A stretch of DNA of 9,262 nt from an uncultured Oscillochloris sp. (GCA_903877945.1 CAIRFY010000433.1:1-9262), one strand, 5' to 3'; positions 1 through 5,950 are shown, counted from the first letter of the stretch. Made by a program: numbers and translations. The notes: a model not told the origin generated them from the letters alone.

Positions 1-15
1 CAGCGCATTGCGCTG
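1..15. repeat. Short palindrome at the window edge
   Basis: CAGCGCA and its reverse complement TGCGCTG flank a single central T, giving 7-bp arms. It lies about 30 bp beyond the sortase stop codon and could be part of a transcription terminator or of a neighbouring gene cut off by the window. Bases 16-44 show nothing else recognisable. Confidence 0.3.
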
Positions 16-44
16 CCCCACCGGCTGTTTGCCTAAAGCCAACG

Positions 45-938
45 TCAGCGAATCGCGTTGCTATCTGGTTCGGGGGCGACGGGTGCGCTGAAGGGGACAG
101 CGTGTACTACCACGCGCTGCTTGAACTTATCGGGGCCTTTAGGGGGCCAGCAGGTGAGCATCGTGATCTGCTCGTGGTCGGTGGGGGCGATCAGTTTGGC
201 GTTCTCGATGCGCTGCGCGACCGATGCGTCATCCTCCTCGACGATCAGGCGTTCCTGGACGATGTAGAGGAACTCCTGGCCATTGCTGTAGACGATGACC
301 GGTTCGCCGGGGTGGACGTAGAAGAGGTCGCGGAAGGCGTGGCCATAGCCACCGACATGGCCTGCCAGCACCACATTTCCGCCCTCACCAGGGTTGGCCG
401 ACCCGTGGTGCTGGCCGATGGCGTACTCGGCTACATCCCAGATCGCCACCACCTTGCCGTTGACCTCCTGAGCATTCCAGCCTACCTCGACCACCTTTGA
501 ATCCAGGGCGATGCTCGGGATCACCACCCGCGTAACCGTCGAGACGTGCGCAACCTGGGCGGCGCTCGGCACATCTGAGGCGATCTGACCGTCGGCAATT
601 CCAAGCTGGGGCACACTGAAGGTCGTCGGTGCCACGGGTGGGGCATGGACGAGCGAAGACTTCCAGGCAGCCTGAGCCGACTGTGGGCCGGTCAGAAACG
701 CAGAAGCGGAGATCATCGCACGCGGAACATCAAGGTCGTTATCGCCGCGAGCCGCGAGGCGCTGGTAGTCGATCTGCACATAGACCCCCCCAACATAGAA
801 TAGCAGGTAGATCCCGGTGAACATCAAGAGGTTGCCGAGCGTCCAGATCAATCGCTGGCGTGGCGAAATCGGCCTGCGCCGTAGGGCAGCCCGAATCCGT
901 AAGGCGTCGCTGATTTGTGTGCGGAATGGTATCAACAT
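45..938 (-). CDS. Membrane-anchored sortase (class D/E-like transpeptidase)
   Basis: Sortases are extracytoplasmic cysteine transpeptidases that cut a sorting motif in secreted proteins and join them to a cell-surface nucleophile. From the ATG at 938 the protein has 297 residues: a basic cytoplasmic N-terminus, one hydrophobic membrane segment (about 30-54), a linker of roughly 80 residues, then the catalytic beta-barrel. The catalytic triad is visible: His194 in LAGHVGG, Cys263 in LTCWPP and Arg275 in KQRVVV. The short ITMLTCWPP context fits the class D/E type better than class A or B, but I cannot fix the class. The start is uncertain. A GTG at 1040 would add 34 residues that look unlike a signal anchor, and a GTG at 956 is also possible. 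None has a strong Shine-Dalgarno sequence. No LPXTG-like substrate protein is encoded in the window. The gene follows the small ORF at 1074-1322 and may share its promoter. I am confident of the family, less so of the start. Confidence 0.9.
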   Translation of the reverse strand: MLIPFRTQISDALRIRAALRRRPISPRQRLIWTLGNLLMFTGIYLLFYVGGVYVQIDYQRLAARGDNDLDVPRAMISASAFLTGPQSAQAAWKSSLVHAPPVAPTTFSVPQLGIADGQIASDVPSAAQVAHVSTVTRVVIPSIALDSKVVEVGWNAQEVNGKVVAIWDVAEYAIGQHHGSANPGEGGNVVLAGHVGGYGHAFRDLFYVHPGEPVIVYSNGQEFLYIVQERLIVEEDDASVAQRIENAKLIAPTDHEQITMLTCWPPKGPDKFKQRVVVHAVPFSAPVAPEPDSNAIR

Positions 939-981
939 AGCGAGGGCGTGAGTCACTACAGATCGTATCTTTCCAAGGGGG

Positions 982-990
982 AATATATCA
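982..990 (-). promoter_or_regulatory. Possible extended -10 promoter for the sortase
   Basis: On the minus strand TGATATATT fits TGn plus a TATAAT-like hexamer with one mismatch. It lies about 45 bp before the ATG at 938, which would favour that start. There is no good -35 hexamer. If real, it would be an internal promoter between the small ORF and the sortase. This is weak evidence. Confidence 0.25.
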
Positions 991-1073
991 CGAAGACACG
1001 ACAGCGACAGGTAGCGAACCCCAAGGGCCGAGCATCGCACGCATATGGTGAAATACTCAGCCCTGTCATGTCG

Positions 1074-1322
1074 CTACGCGGCGCTGGTAGGCTCGCTGCT
1101 GCCCAGCATGCTCATCGACACGCGGAGCAGGGCGAGGTCGTCATTCGACACACGTGCGAGGGCTGCATCGTTCGGATGGACAGCGCCCGTGATCATCAGG
1201 AGCGCACGAAGCCCGGCAGGCCACGTCGGGTCGCCCGTGCCATCGGTTGTTCGTCCGGGCCAGCCATCAGAGCCGAGGTGCGGTAGGGTAGGGGCATAGT
1301 GAGTGTGTCGTGCAGGAGACAT
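1074..1322 (-). CDS. Small hypothetical protein (82 aa) upstream of the sortase
   Basis: I do not recognise this protein. It begins with ATG, preceded at 5 nt by AGGAG in a longer AGAGGAG run (1328-1334), one of the best ribosome binding sites in the window. A good promoter lies just upstream. The first 35 residues are rich in Pro, Gly, Thr and His and look disordered. Residues 36-73 look helical, with a short hydrophobic stretch (ALLMITGAV, 40-48) and a segment rich in Leu, Asp and Met. It has no signal peptide, membrane span, cysteine or sorting signal. Its TAG stop lies 33 nt before the longest possible sortase start, so co-transcription with the sortase is plausible. Codon use looks ordinary. 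Plus-strand ORFs over the same DNA lack comparable start signals. It is probably expressed, but its function is unknown and it could be a leader peptide. Confidence 0.55.
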   Translation of the reverse strand: MSPARHTHYAPTLPHLGSDGWPGRTTDGTGDPTWPAGLRALLMITGAVHPNDAALARVSNDDLALLRVSMSMLGSSEPTSAA

Positions 1323-1352
1323 AGTCGCTCCTCTTGTAAGTGATTGAGAGAC

Positions 1353-1381
1353 AGTTTAGAACGAAGGTCGGCTTACGTCAA
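1353..1381 (-). promoter_or_regulatory. Sigma70-type promoter for the small ORF and possibly the sortase
   Basis: On the minus strand TTGACG (1376-1381) matches the -35 consensus at 5 of 6 bases. TAAACT (1353-1358) matches the -10 consensus at 4 of 6, and the spacing is the ideal 17 bp. Transcription would start about 1345, leaving a short leader before the AGGAG ribosome binding site of the small ORF. The promoter sits just downstream of the hairpin that ends the HAD gene, which marks a transcript boundary here. Confidence 0.6.
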
Positions 1382-1391
1382 GAGATGTAGG

Positions 1392-1421
1392 CCCGTAGCG
1401 GTGAAGCATCGCCCTTACGGG
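1392..1421 (-). terminator. Hairpin downstream of the HAD phosphatase gene
   Basis: CCCGTA (1392-1397) pairs with TACGGG (1416-1421). Inside, GCGGTG pairs with CATCGC with one G-U wobble, around an AAG loop. It begins 6 bp past the HAD stop codon, in the right place for a terminator. On the minus strand it is followed by a mixed pyrimidine stretch and not a clear T run, so strict intrinsic termination is uncertain. It also insulates the promoter at 1353-1381. Confidence 0.45.
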
Positions 1422-1427
1422 TGTTCT

Positions 1428-2210
1428 CTATACTCGTAGAGCGGTAAGATCATCGAGGATGTAGGTGGGTTGATGCGGTGCGGCTGGCAGATCGGCGCGG
1501 GTGCTGTCGCCGGTGAGGACGAGGGCCGTATCCATACCGGCCTCGGCCCCCATCGCGATGTCGGTCAGCAGGCGGTCGCCGATCATCAGACAGCGCCTGG
1601 GGGGGAGGTGAAGCATGGCACTGACGGCACGGGCCATGATGGGCGAGGGCTTGCCAACATTGACCTCGCAGCGCGTGTTGGTGCATGCCTCAATGGCAGC
1701 GATGATCGCGGCCGCGTCGGGTTCACCGCCGCCGGGTACGGGGCAGAAGCGGTCGGGGTTGGTGGCCACTAGGCGCGCCCCGGCGCGAATGGCGTTAAAG
1801 GCGACCTGGAGCTTGTGGTAGGTAAAGGCGCGGTCGAAAGAGGCAATCACGATCTTCACCTCACCGGCTTGCTCGCTGATCGGAAAGCCCGCCGCCGTTA
1901 GTTCGTCGATCAGCGGCTGCTCGCTCACCGGGTAGACAGTGGCCCCTGGGGCGTTGGCCTTCAGCCACTCGACCATCACATAGGTGGTGTTGATCACGTC
2001 GGCGAGGCTGGCCTGGATGCCAAGCTTCGTCAGCTTCGTCACATACTGCTCGCGGCTCTTCGTTGGGTTATTTGAGAGAAAGGCGACCTGGCGGCCAGCG
2101 CGGCGCAACTGACTGAGGAGATCGACCGCCCCCGGTAGCAGCGTATCCCCGAGGTAGATTGTACCGTCGAGATCAAAGATATAGCCGTCGTAGGGCGGGA
2201 TCTGCGTCAT
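1428..2210 (-). CDS. HAD superfamily IIA hydrolase (NagD/AraL/p-nitrophenylphosphatase-like)
   Basis: This is a 260-residue cytoplasmic phosphatase of the haloacid dehalogenase superfamily, the usual length for subfamily IIA. All four HAD motifs are visible. Motif I is FDLDGT with nucleophile Asp13 and acid/base Asp15. Motif II is LSNN (45-48). Motif III is Lys187 in GKPSP, and motif IV is GDRLLTDI (211-218) with Mg-binding Asp212 and Asp217. A C2 cap domain lies between motifs II and III, which is the IIA arrangement. Known relatives dephosphorylate sugar phosphates, phosphoglycolate, pyridoxal phosphate or nucleotides, and the sequence does not tell me which applies here. The ATG at 2210 has only a weak, distant AAAGG upstream. 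The gene diverges from rpsO and ends at a hairpin. It appears monocistronic and intact. Confidence 0.92.
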   Translation of the reverse strand: MTQIPPYDGYIFDLDGTIYLGDTLLPGAVDLLSQLRRAGRQVAFLSNNPTKSREQYVTKLTKLGIQASLADVINTTYVMVEWLKANAPGATVYPVSEQPLIDELTAAGFPISEQAGEVKIVIASFDRAFTYHKLQVAFNAIRAGARLVATNPDRFCPVPGGGEPDAAAIIAAIEACTNTRCEVNVGKPSPIMARAVSAMLHLPPRRCLMIGDRLLTDIAMGAEAGMDTALVLTGDSTRADLPAAPHQPTYILDDLTALRV

Positions 2211-2265
2211 TGAATGGGTTGCCTTTAGGTACTCAGCGTGACCGCGTTACGTCTGCTTTATTACG

Positions 2266-2286
2266 TCCCACCCTGTTGGGATGGGA
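2266..2286. repeat. Inverted repeat between the divergent HAD and rpsO genes
   Basis: TCCCACCC and GGGATGGGA form an 8-bp stem with one bulged A and a TGTT loop. It lies 56 bp upstream of the HAD start and about 24 bp upstream of the rpsO -10 element. It could be a binding site affecting either divergent promoter or a structure in the HAD 5' leader. No known operator was recognised. Confidence 0.4.
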
Positions 2287-2308
2287 ATTAGCGTATAACC
2301 AAGAGATA

Positions 2309-2317
2309 TGTTACAAT
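2309..2317 (+). promoter_or_regulatory. Extended -10 promoter of rpsO
   Basis: TGTTACAAT fits the extended -10 form: TG, one base, then a hexamer matching TATAAT at 5 of 6 positions. The -35 region is poor (TTAGCG at 18 bp), which is usual for extended -10 promoters. Transcription would start near 2324, leaving a leader of about 62 nt before the rpsO GTG. Confidence 0.5.
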
Positions 2318-2341
2318 AATACCGCTTTATTAGCAGAACGC

Positions 2342-2384
2342 CAGGCTGCGCCAGCCTGCGCGCGATTACCGGAGGAGGCACTCC
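2342..2384 (+). promoter_or_regulatory. Structured rpsO leader, candidate S15 autoregulatory site
   Basis: CAGGCTG (2342-2348) pairs with CAGCCTG (2352-2358) around a CGC loop, making a 7-bp hairpin that ends 12 nt before the ribosome binding site. The binding site (GGAGGAGG, 2371-2378) can itself fold, with GGAG 2371-2374 pairing with CTCC 2381-2384 directly before the start codon. In several bacteria S15 binds a structure in its own mRNA and represses translation, and the structures differ between phyla. That this leader does so is inference from position and folding alone. Confidence 0.4.
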
Positions 2385-2385
2385 C

Positions 2386-2655
2386 GTGGCGCTTGAAAAA
2401 GATGAAAAAGGCTCGATCATTGGTGATTACCAGGTTCACAGCAACGATACCGGATCGCCTGATGTTCAGGTGGCGCTGCTGACGGAGCGGATCAACCAGT
2501 TGATCGATCACCTGCGCACGCACATCCACGATCACCACTCGCGGCGTGGCCTGCTCAAGCTGGTCGGTCGTCGCCGTCGCCTGCTGAACTATCTACAGAG
2601 CCGCGATAAGGATCGCTATCGCGGTGTGATTGAGCGCCTTGGCCTGCGACGTTAG
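2386..2655 (+). CDS. rpsO: 30S ribosomal protein S15
   Basis: S15 is a primary 16S rRNA-binding protein that organises the central domain of the 30S subunit and contributes to an intersubunit bridge. The product is 89 residues, the same length as the E. coli protein. It carries the family hallmarks NDTGSPDVQVALLTERIN (20-37), HDHHSRRGLLKLV (48-60) with RNA-contacting Asp49 and Ser52, and the C-terminal IERLGLRR. Translation starts at a GTG 7 nt after a near-perfect GGAGGAGG. The Met-Ala-Leu start and the family length confirm this choice. It lies immediately upstream of pnp in the same orientation, the order known from E. coli and many other bacteria, and it is probably transcribed from the extended -10 promoter at 2309. 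The leader is structured, so autoregulation is likely. The gene is intact. Confidence 0.98.
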   Translation: MALEKDEKGSIIGDYQVHSNDTGSPDVQVALLTERINQLIDHLRTHIHDHHSRRGLLKLVGRRRRLLNYLQSRDKDRYRGVIERLGLRR

Positions 2656-2692
2656 CCTGGGAGTCCATGTCACGCTATATCGTCGCATGTAG

Positions 2693-2724
2693 AGAGCACT
2701 GGCGAGCATCCTCGCCGGTGCTCT
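2693..2724 (+). terminator. Stem-loop after rpsO (terminator or processing hairpin)
   Basis: AGAGCACTGGCGAG pairs with CTCGCCGGTGCTCT around a CATC loop: 14 bp with one G-U wobble. It starts 37 nt past the rpsO stop and is followed by TGCGTATTT, not a clear U run. It may terminate part of the rpsO transcript while letting some polymerase continue into pnp, as the leaky rpsO terminator does in E. coli, or it may protect the rpsO 3' end. Confidence 0.6.
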
Positions 2725-2736
2725 TGCGTATTTAAA

Positions 2737-2816
2737 CCGGAGGCGGTTGTTCGGGATTGGAGCGTGCAAAGAGCCGCCCGGCTGTTTGTAGGCTCCAGTA
2801 CCGAACCCCCCTCCGG
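2737..2816 (+). promoter_or_regulatory. Long imperfect stem-loop in the pnp leader
   Basis: Five nested paired segments run through about 80 nt. They are 2737-2743 with 2810-2816 (7 bp), 2749-2754 with 2801-2806 (6 bp), 2756-2763 with 2792-2799 (8 bp, one wobble), 2767-2770 with 2785-2788 (4 bp) and 2772-2775 with 2780-2783 (4 bp, GCCC loop). About 29 pairs are broken by small internal loops. In E. coli a comparable long stem in the pnp leader is cut by RNase III, and PNPase then removes the duplex and represses its own synthesis. I infer a similar role here from position and shape. The sequence itself is not related as far as I can see. Confidence 0.55.
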
Positions 2817-2826
2817 CGGCGGCCAA

Positions 2827-2860
2827 CCGGCACGTGCCGGCGGCCCGGCCACAATGGCCG
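2827..2860 (+). repeat. Palindrome and small hairpin before the pnp start
   Basis: CCGGCACGTGCCGG (2827-2840) is a perfect 14-nt palindrome, and CGGCC-ACAAT-GGCCG (2846-2860) forms a 5-bp hairpin. Both lie between the long stem-loop and the pnp ribosome binding site GGAGGA (2877-2882). The palindrome could be a dimeric regulator site or part of the leader fold. I recognise no specific operator. Confidence 0.4.
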
Positions 2861-2892
2861 AACTGTACCCATACCCGGAGGAATAGATTCAG

Positions 2893-5124
2893 ATGACCGA
2901 ATGTCACGTCTACACCGTTAGCGCCGAGATTGCGGGCCGCACCTTGACCATTGAGGCCGGCCGTTTTGCCGAGCAGGCCGATGGCGCGGTGACGGTTCGC
3001 TACGGCGATACGGTACTCCTGGCGACGGTGGTGGGGGCCACGGAGGCCCGCGAGGGGATTGATTTCTTCCCGCTCACCGTTGACTACGAGGAGCGCATGT
3101 ACTCGGCTGGGAAGATTCCTGGCAATTTCTTTAAGCGTGAGGGCCGCCCCACGACGACGGCGATCCTTACCTCGCGCCTGACTGACCGCCCCCTGCGCCC
3201 GCTCTTCCCCAAGGGTTACTATAACGAGGTTCAGGTCATTATCACGACCTTCTCGATTGATATGGTGAATGACCCCGGCCCGATGGCGATCATCGGGGCC
3301 TCGGCGGCTCTGGCGATCAGCGACATCCCCTTTAAGGGGCCGGTCGGCGCCGTGCAGATGGCGCACCTCGATGGCAAGCTGGTGGTGAACCCGCCAATGG
3401 CTGATCTGGAAAAGAGCCGTCTCGACCTGGTGGTGGCCGGTACCAAGGGCGCGGTGCTGATGGTGGAGGCGGGAGCCTACGAGCTTACCGAGGACGAGTT
3501 GCTCGATGCGGTGATTCAGGGCCACGCGGTCTGCGCACAGCTTTGTGAGATGCAGGAGGAGTTGGTGCGGCTCTGCGGCCGCGCTAAGCGCGAGTTTGTC
3601 CCCCCGGCAGTCGATACCTCTCTGGAGGAGTCGGTGAGCGCATGGATGGGCAAGCGTCTGCGCGAGGCGGTGCGCAGCAGCAGCAAGCAGGATCGCGAGG
3701 AGCGCACCGCGACCCTGAAGGCGGAGGTTGTAACTAACTTCAGCGCCGATGAGCCCGAGGAGGAGTTGCCCGCCCGTATCAAGGAGGTCAGCAAGTCCTT
3801 TGAGAAGCTGCTCAAGGAGGAAGTGCGTAACGCCATTCTGGACGAGGGTATCCGCGTCGATGGCCGGGCTACCACGGAGATCCGCCCGATCTCGGTGGAT
3901 GTCGGGGTCATCCCGCGTGTCCACGGTACGGGCCTGTTCCACCGTGGACAGACTCAGGTACTCACTGTCACGACCCTCGGCTCGCCCGGTGAGGAGCAGC
4001 GCCTCGACGATCTGGGCATCGAGACGAGCAAGCGCTATATCCACCACTACAATTTCCCGCCCTTCAGCACCGGCGAGGCCAAGCGGATGGGTTCGCCCCG
4101 CCGCCGCGACATCGGCCACGGTGCCCTGGCCGAGCGCTCGCTCCTCGCGGTGCTGCCGAGCATGGACGAGTTCCCCTATACGATGCGCCTTGTCTCTGAG
4201 GTGCTGTCGTCCAATGGCTCCTCGTCGATGGCTTCGGTCTGCGGCTCGTCCCTCAGTCTGATGGACGCCGGTGTGCCGATCAAGCGCCCGGTGGCCGGGG
4301 TGGCGATGGGTCTGATCACGGATCCCGATGGTCGCTGGAAGGTGCTTACCGACATCCAGGGTCTTGAGGATAACCTCGGCGATATGGATTTTAAGGTCGC
4401 TGGTACCTCCGAGGGTATCACCGGCTTGCAGATGGACATCAAGACGACGGGGATTACCTTCGAGATTATGCGCCAGGCGTTCGCCCAGGCCCGCGATGGC
4501 CGCCTGTTCATTCTCGGCAAGATGAATGCGGTGATCAGCGCGCCGCGTGAGGATCTCTCGCCCTACGCGCCCCGGATCATTACGGTGCAGATCCCGGTGG
4601 AGAAGATCGGTGCCCTGATTGGCCCCGGCGGTAAGATGATCCGCAGTATCATCGAGGCCACCGGTGCCCAGATCGATGTTGAGGACGACGGGCGGGTCTT
4701 TATCGCCACTGCCGACGGCGAGGCCGCCAAGCGGGCCGTCGCGATGGTCGAGGGTCTGACCCGCGAGGCCAAGATCGGCGATGTCTTCCTGGGCAAGGTG
4801 GTCAGCATCAAGCCCTTCGGGGCCTTTGTGAACATTCTTCCCGGCAAAGACGGTATGGTTCATATCTCGGAACTGTCCGAGACGCGGGTGGAGAACGTTG
4901 AGGACGTACTCCAGCTTGGCGATGATATCAACGTGATGGTGATCGATGTGGATCGTGCGAGCGGCAAGATTAGCTTGAGCCGCCGCGCCGTACTCTCCGG
5001 CGAGTCGGCGGAGGATCGTAAGAGCGCTGGGGCTGCGCCCCGCTCACGCGATGGCGGTGACCGTGGTGGCCCTCCCCGTGGTGGCCCCGGCGGCGACCGG
5101 CCCCGGCCTCGGCGGCGGGATTAA
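2893..5124 (+). CDS. pnp: Polyribonucleotide nucleotidyltransferase (PNPase)
   Basis: PNPase is a trimeric cytoplasmic exoribonuclease that degrades RNA 3'-to-5' by phosphorolysis and can add 3' tails in reverse. The 743-residue product has the full family architecture: a first RNase PH domain (about 5-145, with the conserved FFKREGRP region), a helical linker, and a second, catalytic RNase PH domain (about 320-545). A KH domain follows with GPGG at 577-580, then an S1 domain (about 627-700). The catalytic site is intact. SNGSSSMAS (440-448) holds the phosphate-binding serines, and EDNLGDMDF holds Asp493 and Asp499, equivalent to E. coli Asp486 and Asp492. The tail after about 705 is rich in Gly, Arg and Pro, with RGG-like repeats ending in RRRD, and probably adds non-specific RNA binding. 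The ATG lies 10 nt after GGAGGA. The gene follows rpsO through a highly structured leader, which suggests autoregulation, and is closed by the hairpin at 5171-5209. Confidence 0.98.
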   Translation: MTECHVYTVSAEIAGRTLTIEAGRFAEQADGAVTVRYGDTVLLATVVGATEAREGIDFFPLTVDYEERMYSAGKIPGNFFKREGRPTTTAILTSRLTDRPLRPLFPKGYYNEVQVIITTFSIDMVNDPGPMAIIGASAALAISDIPFKGPVGAVQMAHLDGKLVVNPPMADLEKSRLDLVVAGTKGAVLMVEAGAYELTEDELLDAVIQGHAVCAQLCEMQEELVRLCGRAKREFVPPAVDTSLEESVSAWMGKRLREAVRSSSKQDREERTATLKAEVVTNFSADEPEEELPARIKEVSKSFEKLLKEEVRNAILDEGIRVDGRATTEIRPISVDVGVIPRVHGTGLFHRGQTQVLTVTTLGSPGEEQRLDDLGIETSKRYIHHYNFPPFSTGEAKRMGSPRRRDIGHGALAERSLLAVLPSMDEFPYTMRLVSEVLSSNGSSSMASVCGSSLSLMDAGVPIKRPVAGVAMGLITDPDGRWKVLTDIQGLEDNLGDMDFKVAGTSEGITGLQMDIKTTGITFEIMRQAFAQARDGRLFILGKMNAVISAPREDLSPYAPRIITVQIPVEKIGALIGPGGKMIRSIIEATGAQIDVEDDGRVFIATADGEAAKRAVAMVEGLTREAKIGDVFLGKVVSIKPFGAFVNILPGKDGMVHISELSETRVENVEDVLQLGDDINVMVIDVDRASGKISLSRRAVLSGESAEDRKSAGAAPRSRDGGDRGGPPRGGPGGDRPRPRRRD

Positions 5125-5170
5125 TCTTACGGGCGTGGTTCCCGGCTAATCCCCATACGGGCAGCGTAGC

Positions 5171-5209
5171 AGAATATGAACCTGACGCGGAGCGCCAGGT
5201 TCATATTCT
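5171..5209 (+). terminator. Strong stem-loop downstream of pnp
   Basis: AGAATATGAACCTG (5171-5184) pairs perfectly with CAGGTTCATATTCT (5196-5209). The inner part can add GCG-GAG-CGC. It lies 46 nt past the pnp stop. Only GTT follows the stem, so there is no long U tract, but the 14-bp perfect stem and its position suit transcription termination or 3'-end protection. Confidence 0.6.
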
Positions 5210-5246
5210 GTTAGGGACATGGAAATTTTCAAGTATCCCAGCGTCA

Positions 5247-5321
5247 TGTCACGCTGAGCGAAGCGAAGCGTCCCGGCATCCGTATCGTCCGCCGGGACGC
5301 TTCGCTTCGCTCAGCGTGACA
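5247..5321. repeat. Perfect 31-bp inverted repeat (palindromic spacer element)
   Basis: Bases 5247-5277 are the exact reverse complement of 5291-5321, around a 13-nt loop. The arms contain the internal repeat GAGCGAAGCGAAGCG. Arms built on CTGAGCGAAGCGAAG-type words recur, from memory, as interspersed palindromes in several bacterial phyla including Chloroflexota, so this is probably a REP/MITE-like element and not a gene-specific signal. It occupies the 327-bp spacer between pnp and the MaoC gene together with the pnp terminator. Bases 5322-5440 show no clear promoter, though one must lie there or upstream for the hydratase. As RNA it would form a very stable hairpin in either direction. Confidence 0.85.
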
Positions 5322-5451
5322 GATCACCCGCAATGGAACAATTAAAAAGATCCGCTTCCCTTACGCTGCCCCTGAACATGCCTTCGGTAACTGTCACGCG
5401 CTACGATACGTATGGAGCGGACATCGCTCTGTACAGTAGCGGAGGCCCAGA

Positions 5452-5853
5452 ATGGGACAGATAGTAAAAGTCGGACAGAAGGCCAGCATGCGAAAGACGA
5501 TCACCGAGGCCGATGTGGTGCTCTTCGGTTGCGTGACAGGCGATATGAACCCTTTGCATACCGATGATATTGCGGCGCGTGACTCACGCTTTGGCAAGCG
5601 GATCGCCCACGGTATGATCGGGGCCGGTCTGATCTCGGCTGTGTTGGGCATGCAGATGCCCGGTCCCGGTACGATCTATATTAAGCAGACCCTAAACTTC
5701 CGGCGACCAATCTTTATCAACGATACGGTGACGACGACAGTGGAGGTGAAGGAGATCCGTGCGGATAAACCGATTGCGACGTTGAGTACGACGATCACGA
5801 ACCAGCATGGCGAACTGGTGCTGGAGGGCGAGTCGCTGGTGTTGCTGCCGTAG
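5452..5853 (+). CDS. MaoC-like (R)-specific enoyl-CoA hydratase, PhaJ type
   Basis: This is a 133-residue single hot-dog-fold protein of the MaoC dehydratase family. Such enzymes reversibly add water to trans-2-enoyl-CoA to give (R)-3-hydroxyacyl-CoA, linking beta-oxidation or related CoA pathways to polyhydroxyalkanoate synthesis. The hydratase motif GDMNPLHTD (30-38) contains the catalytic pair Asp31 and His36, at the same spacing as PhaJ of Aeromonas. RIAHGMIGAGLIS (50-62) is the conserved overhang and substrate-binding segment. The size matches single-domain PhaJ and not the double-hot-dog mesaconyl-CoA hydratases. The ATG follows GGAGG by 6 nt. The gene lies 327 bp after pnp and is closed by the hairpin at 5874-5902, so it is probably a single-gene transcript. 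The neighbouring dehydratase activator also concerns hydroxyacyl-CoA chemistry, but a shared pathway is only a guess. The true substrate is unknown. Confidence 0.92.
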   Translation: MGQIVKVGQKASMRKTITEADVVLFGCVTGDMNPLHTDDIAARDSRFGKRIAHGMIGAGLISAVLGMQMPGPGTIYIKQTLNFRRPIFINDTVTTTVEVKEIRADKPIATLSTTITNQHGELVLEGESLVLLP

Positions 5854-5873
5854 CAGTCCAAATGCACCCCGTT

Positions 5874-5902
5874 GCGTGGGGGCAACCACTGTGCCCCCAC
5901 GC
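5874..5902 (+). terminator. Hairpin after the MaoC hydratase gene
   Basis: GCGTGGGGGCA (5874-5884) pairs perfectly with TGCCCCCACGC (5892-5902) around a 7-nt loop, 20 nt past the stop codon. The 11-bp GC-rich stem suits a terminator, although the following bases (GGTCGATCC) contain no U run. It separates the hydratase from the activase gene. Confidence 0.6.
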
Positions 5903-5950
5903 GGTCGATCCACTTACGCGACAATCATCCTCAGTTCTCCTTTTGCCCAC

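Noticed and set aside
102..500. Plus-strand ORF antisense to the sortase
   Set aside because: It lies wholly opposite the sortase catalytic domain, whose motifs are clear, and no good ribosome binding site was seen.
939..1040. Sortase N-terminal extension from a GTG at 1040
   Set aside because: It lacks a ribosome binding site and adds 34 residues before the basic and membrane segments. The ATG at 938 gives a normal sortase N-terminus. Not excluded.
915..1299. Two overlapping plus-strand ORFs in the region of the small minus-strand gene
   Set aside because: Neither has a start signal comparable to the AGGAG-ATG and promoter on the minus strand, and both translations look like low-complexity Arg/Ala/Ser shadows.
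2593..4863. Long minus-strand ORF (756 codons) antisense to pnp
   Set aside because: Shadow of the GC-rich, biased codon use of pnp. The translation is rich in Arg, His, Leu and Gly without family motifs, and it runs through the rpsO-pnp leader structures.
5247..5321. The 31-bp inverted repeat as the pnp terminator
   Set aside because: A separate 14-bp hairpin lies closer to the pnp stop. The repeat has no U tract and its arms are much longer than terminators need, so it is better read as an interspersed element.
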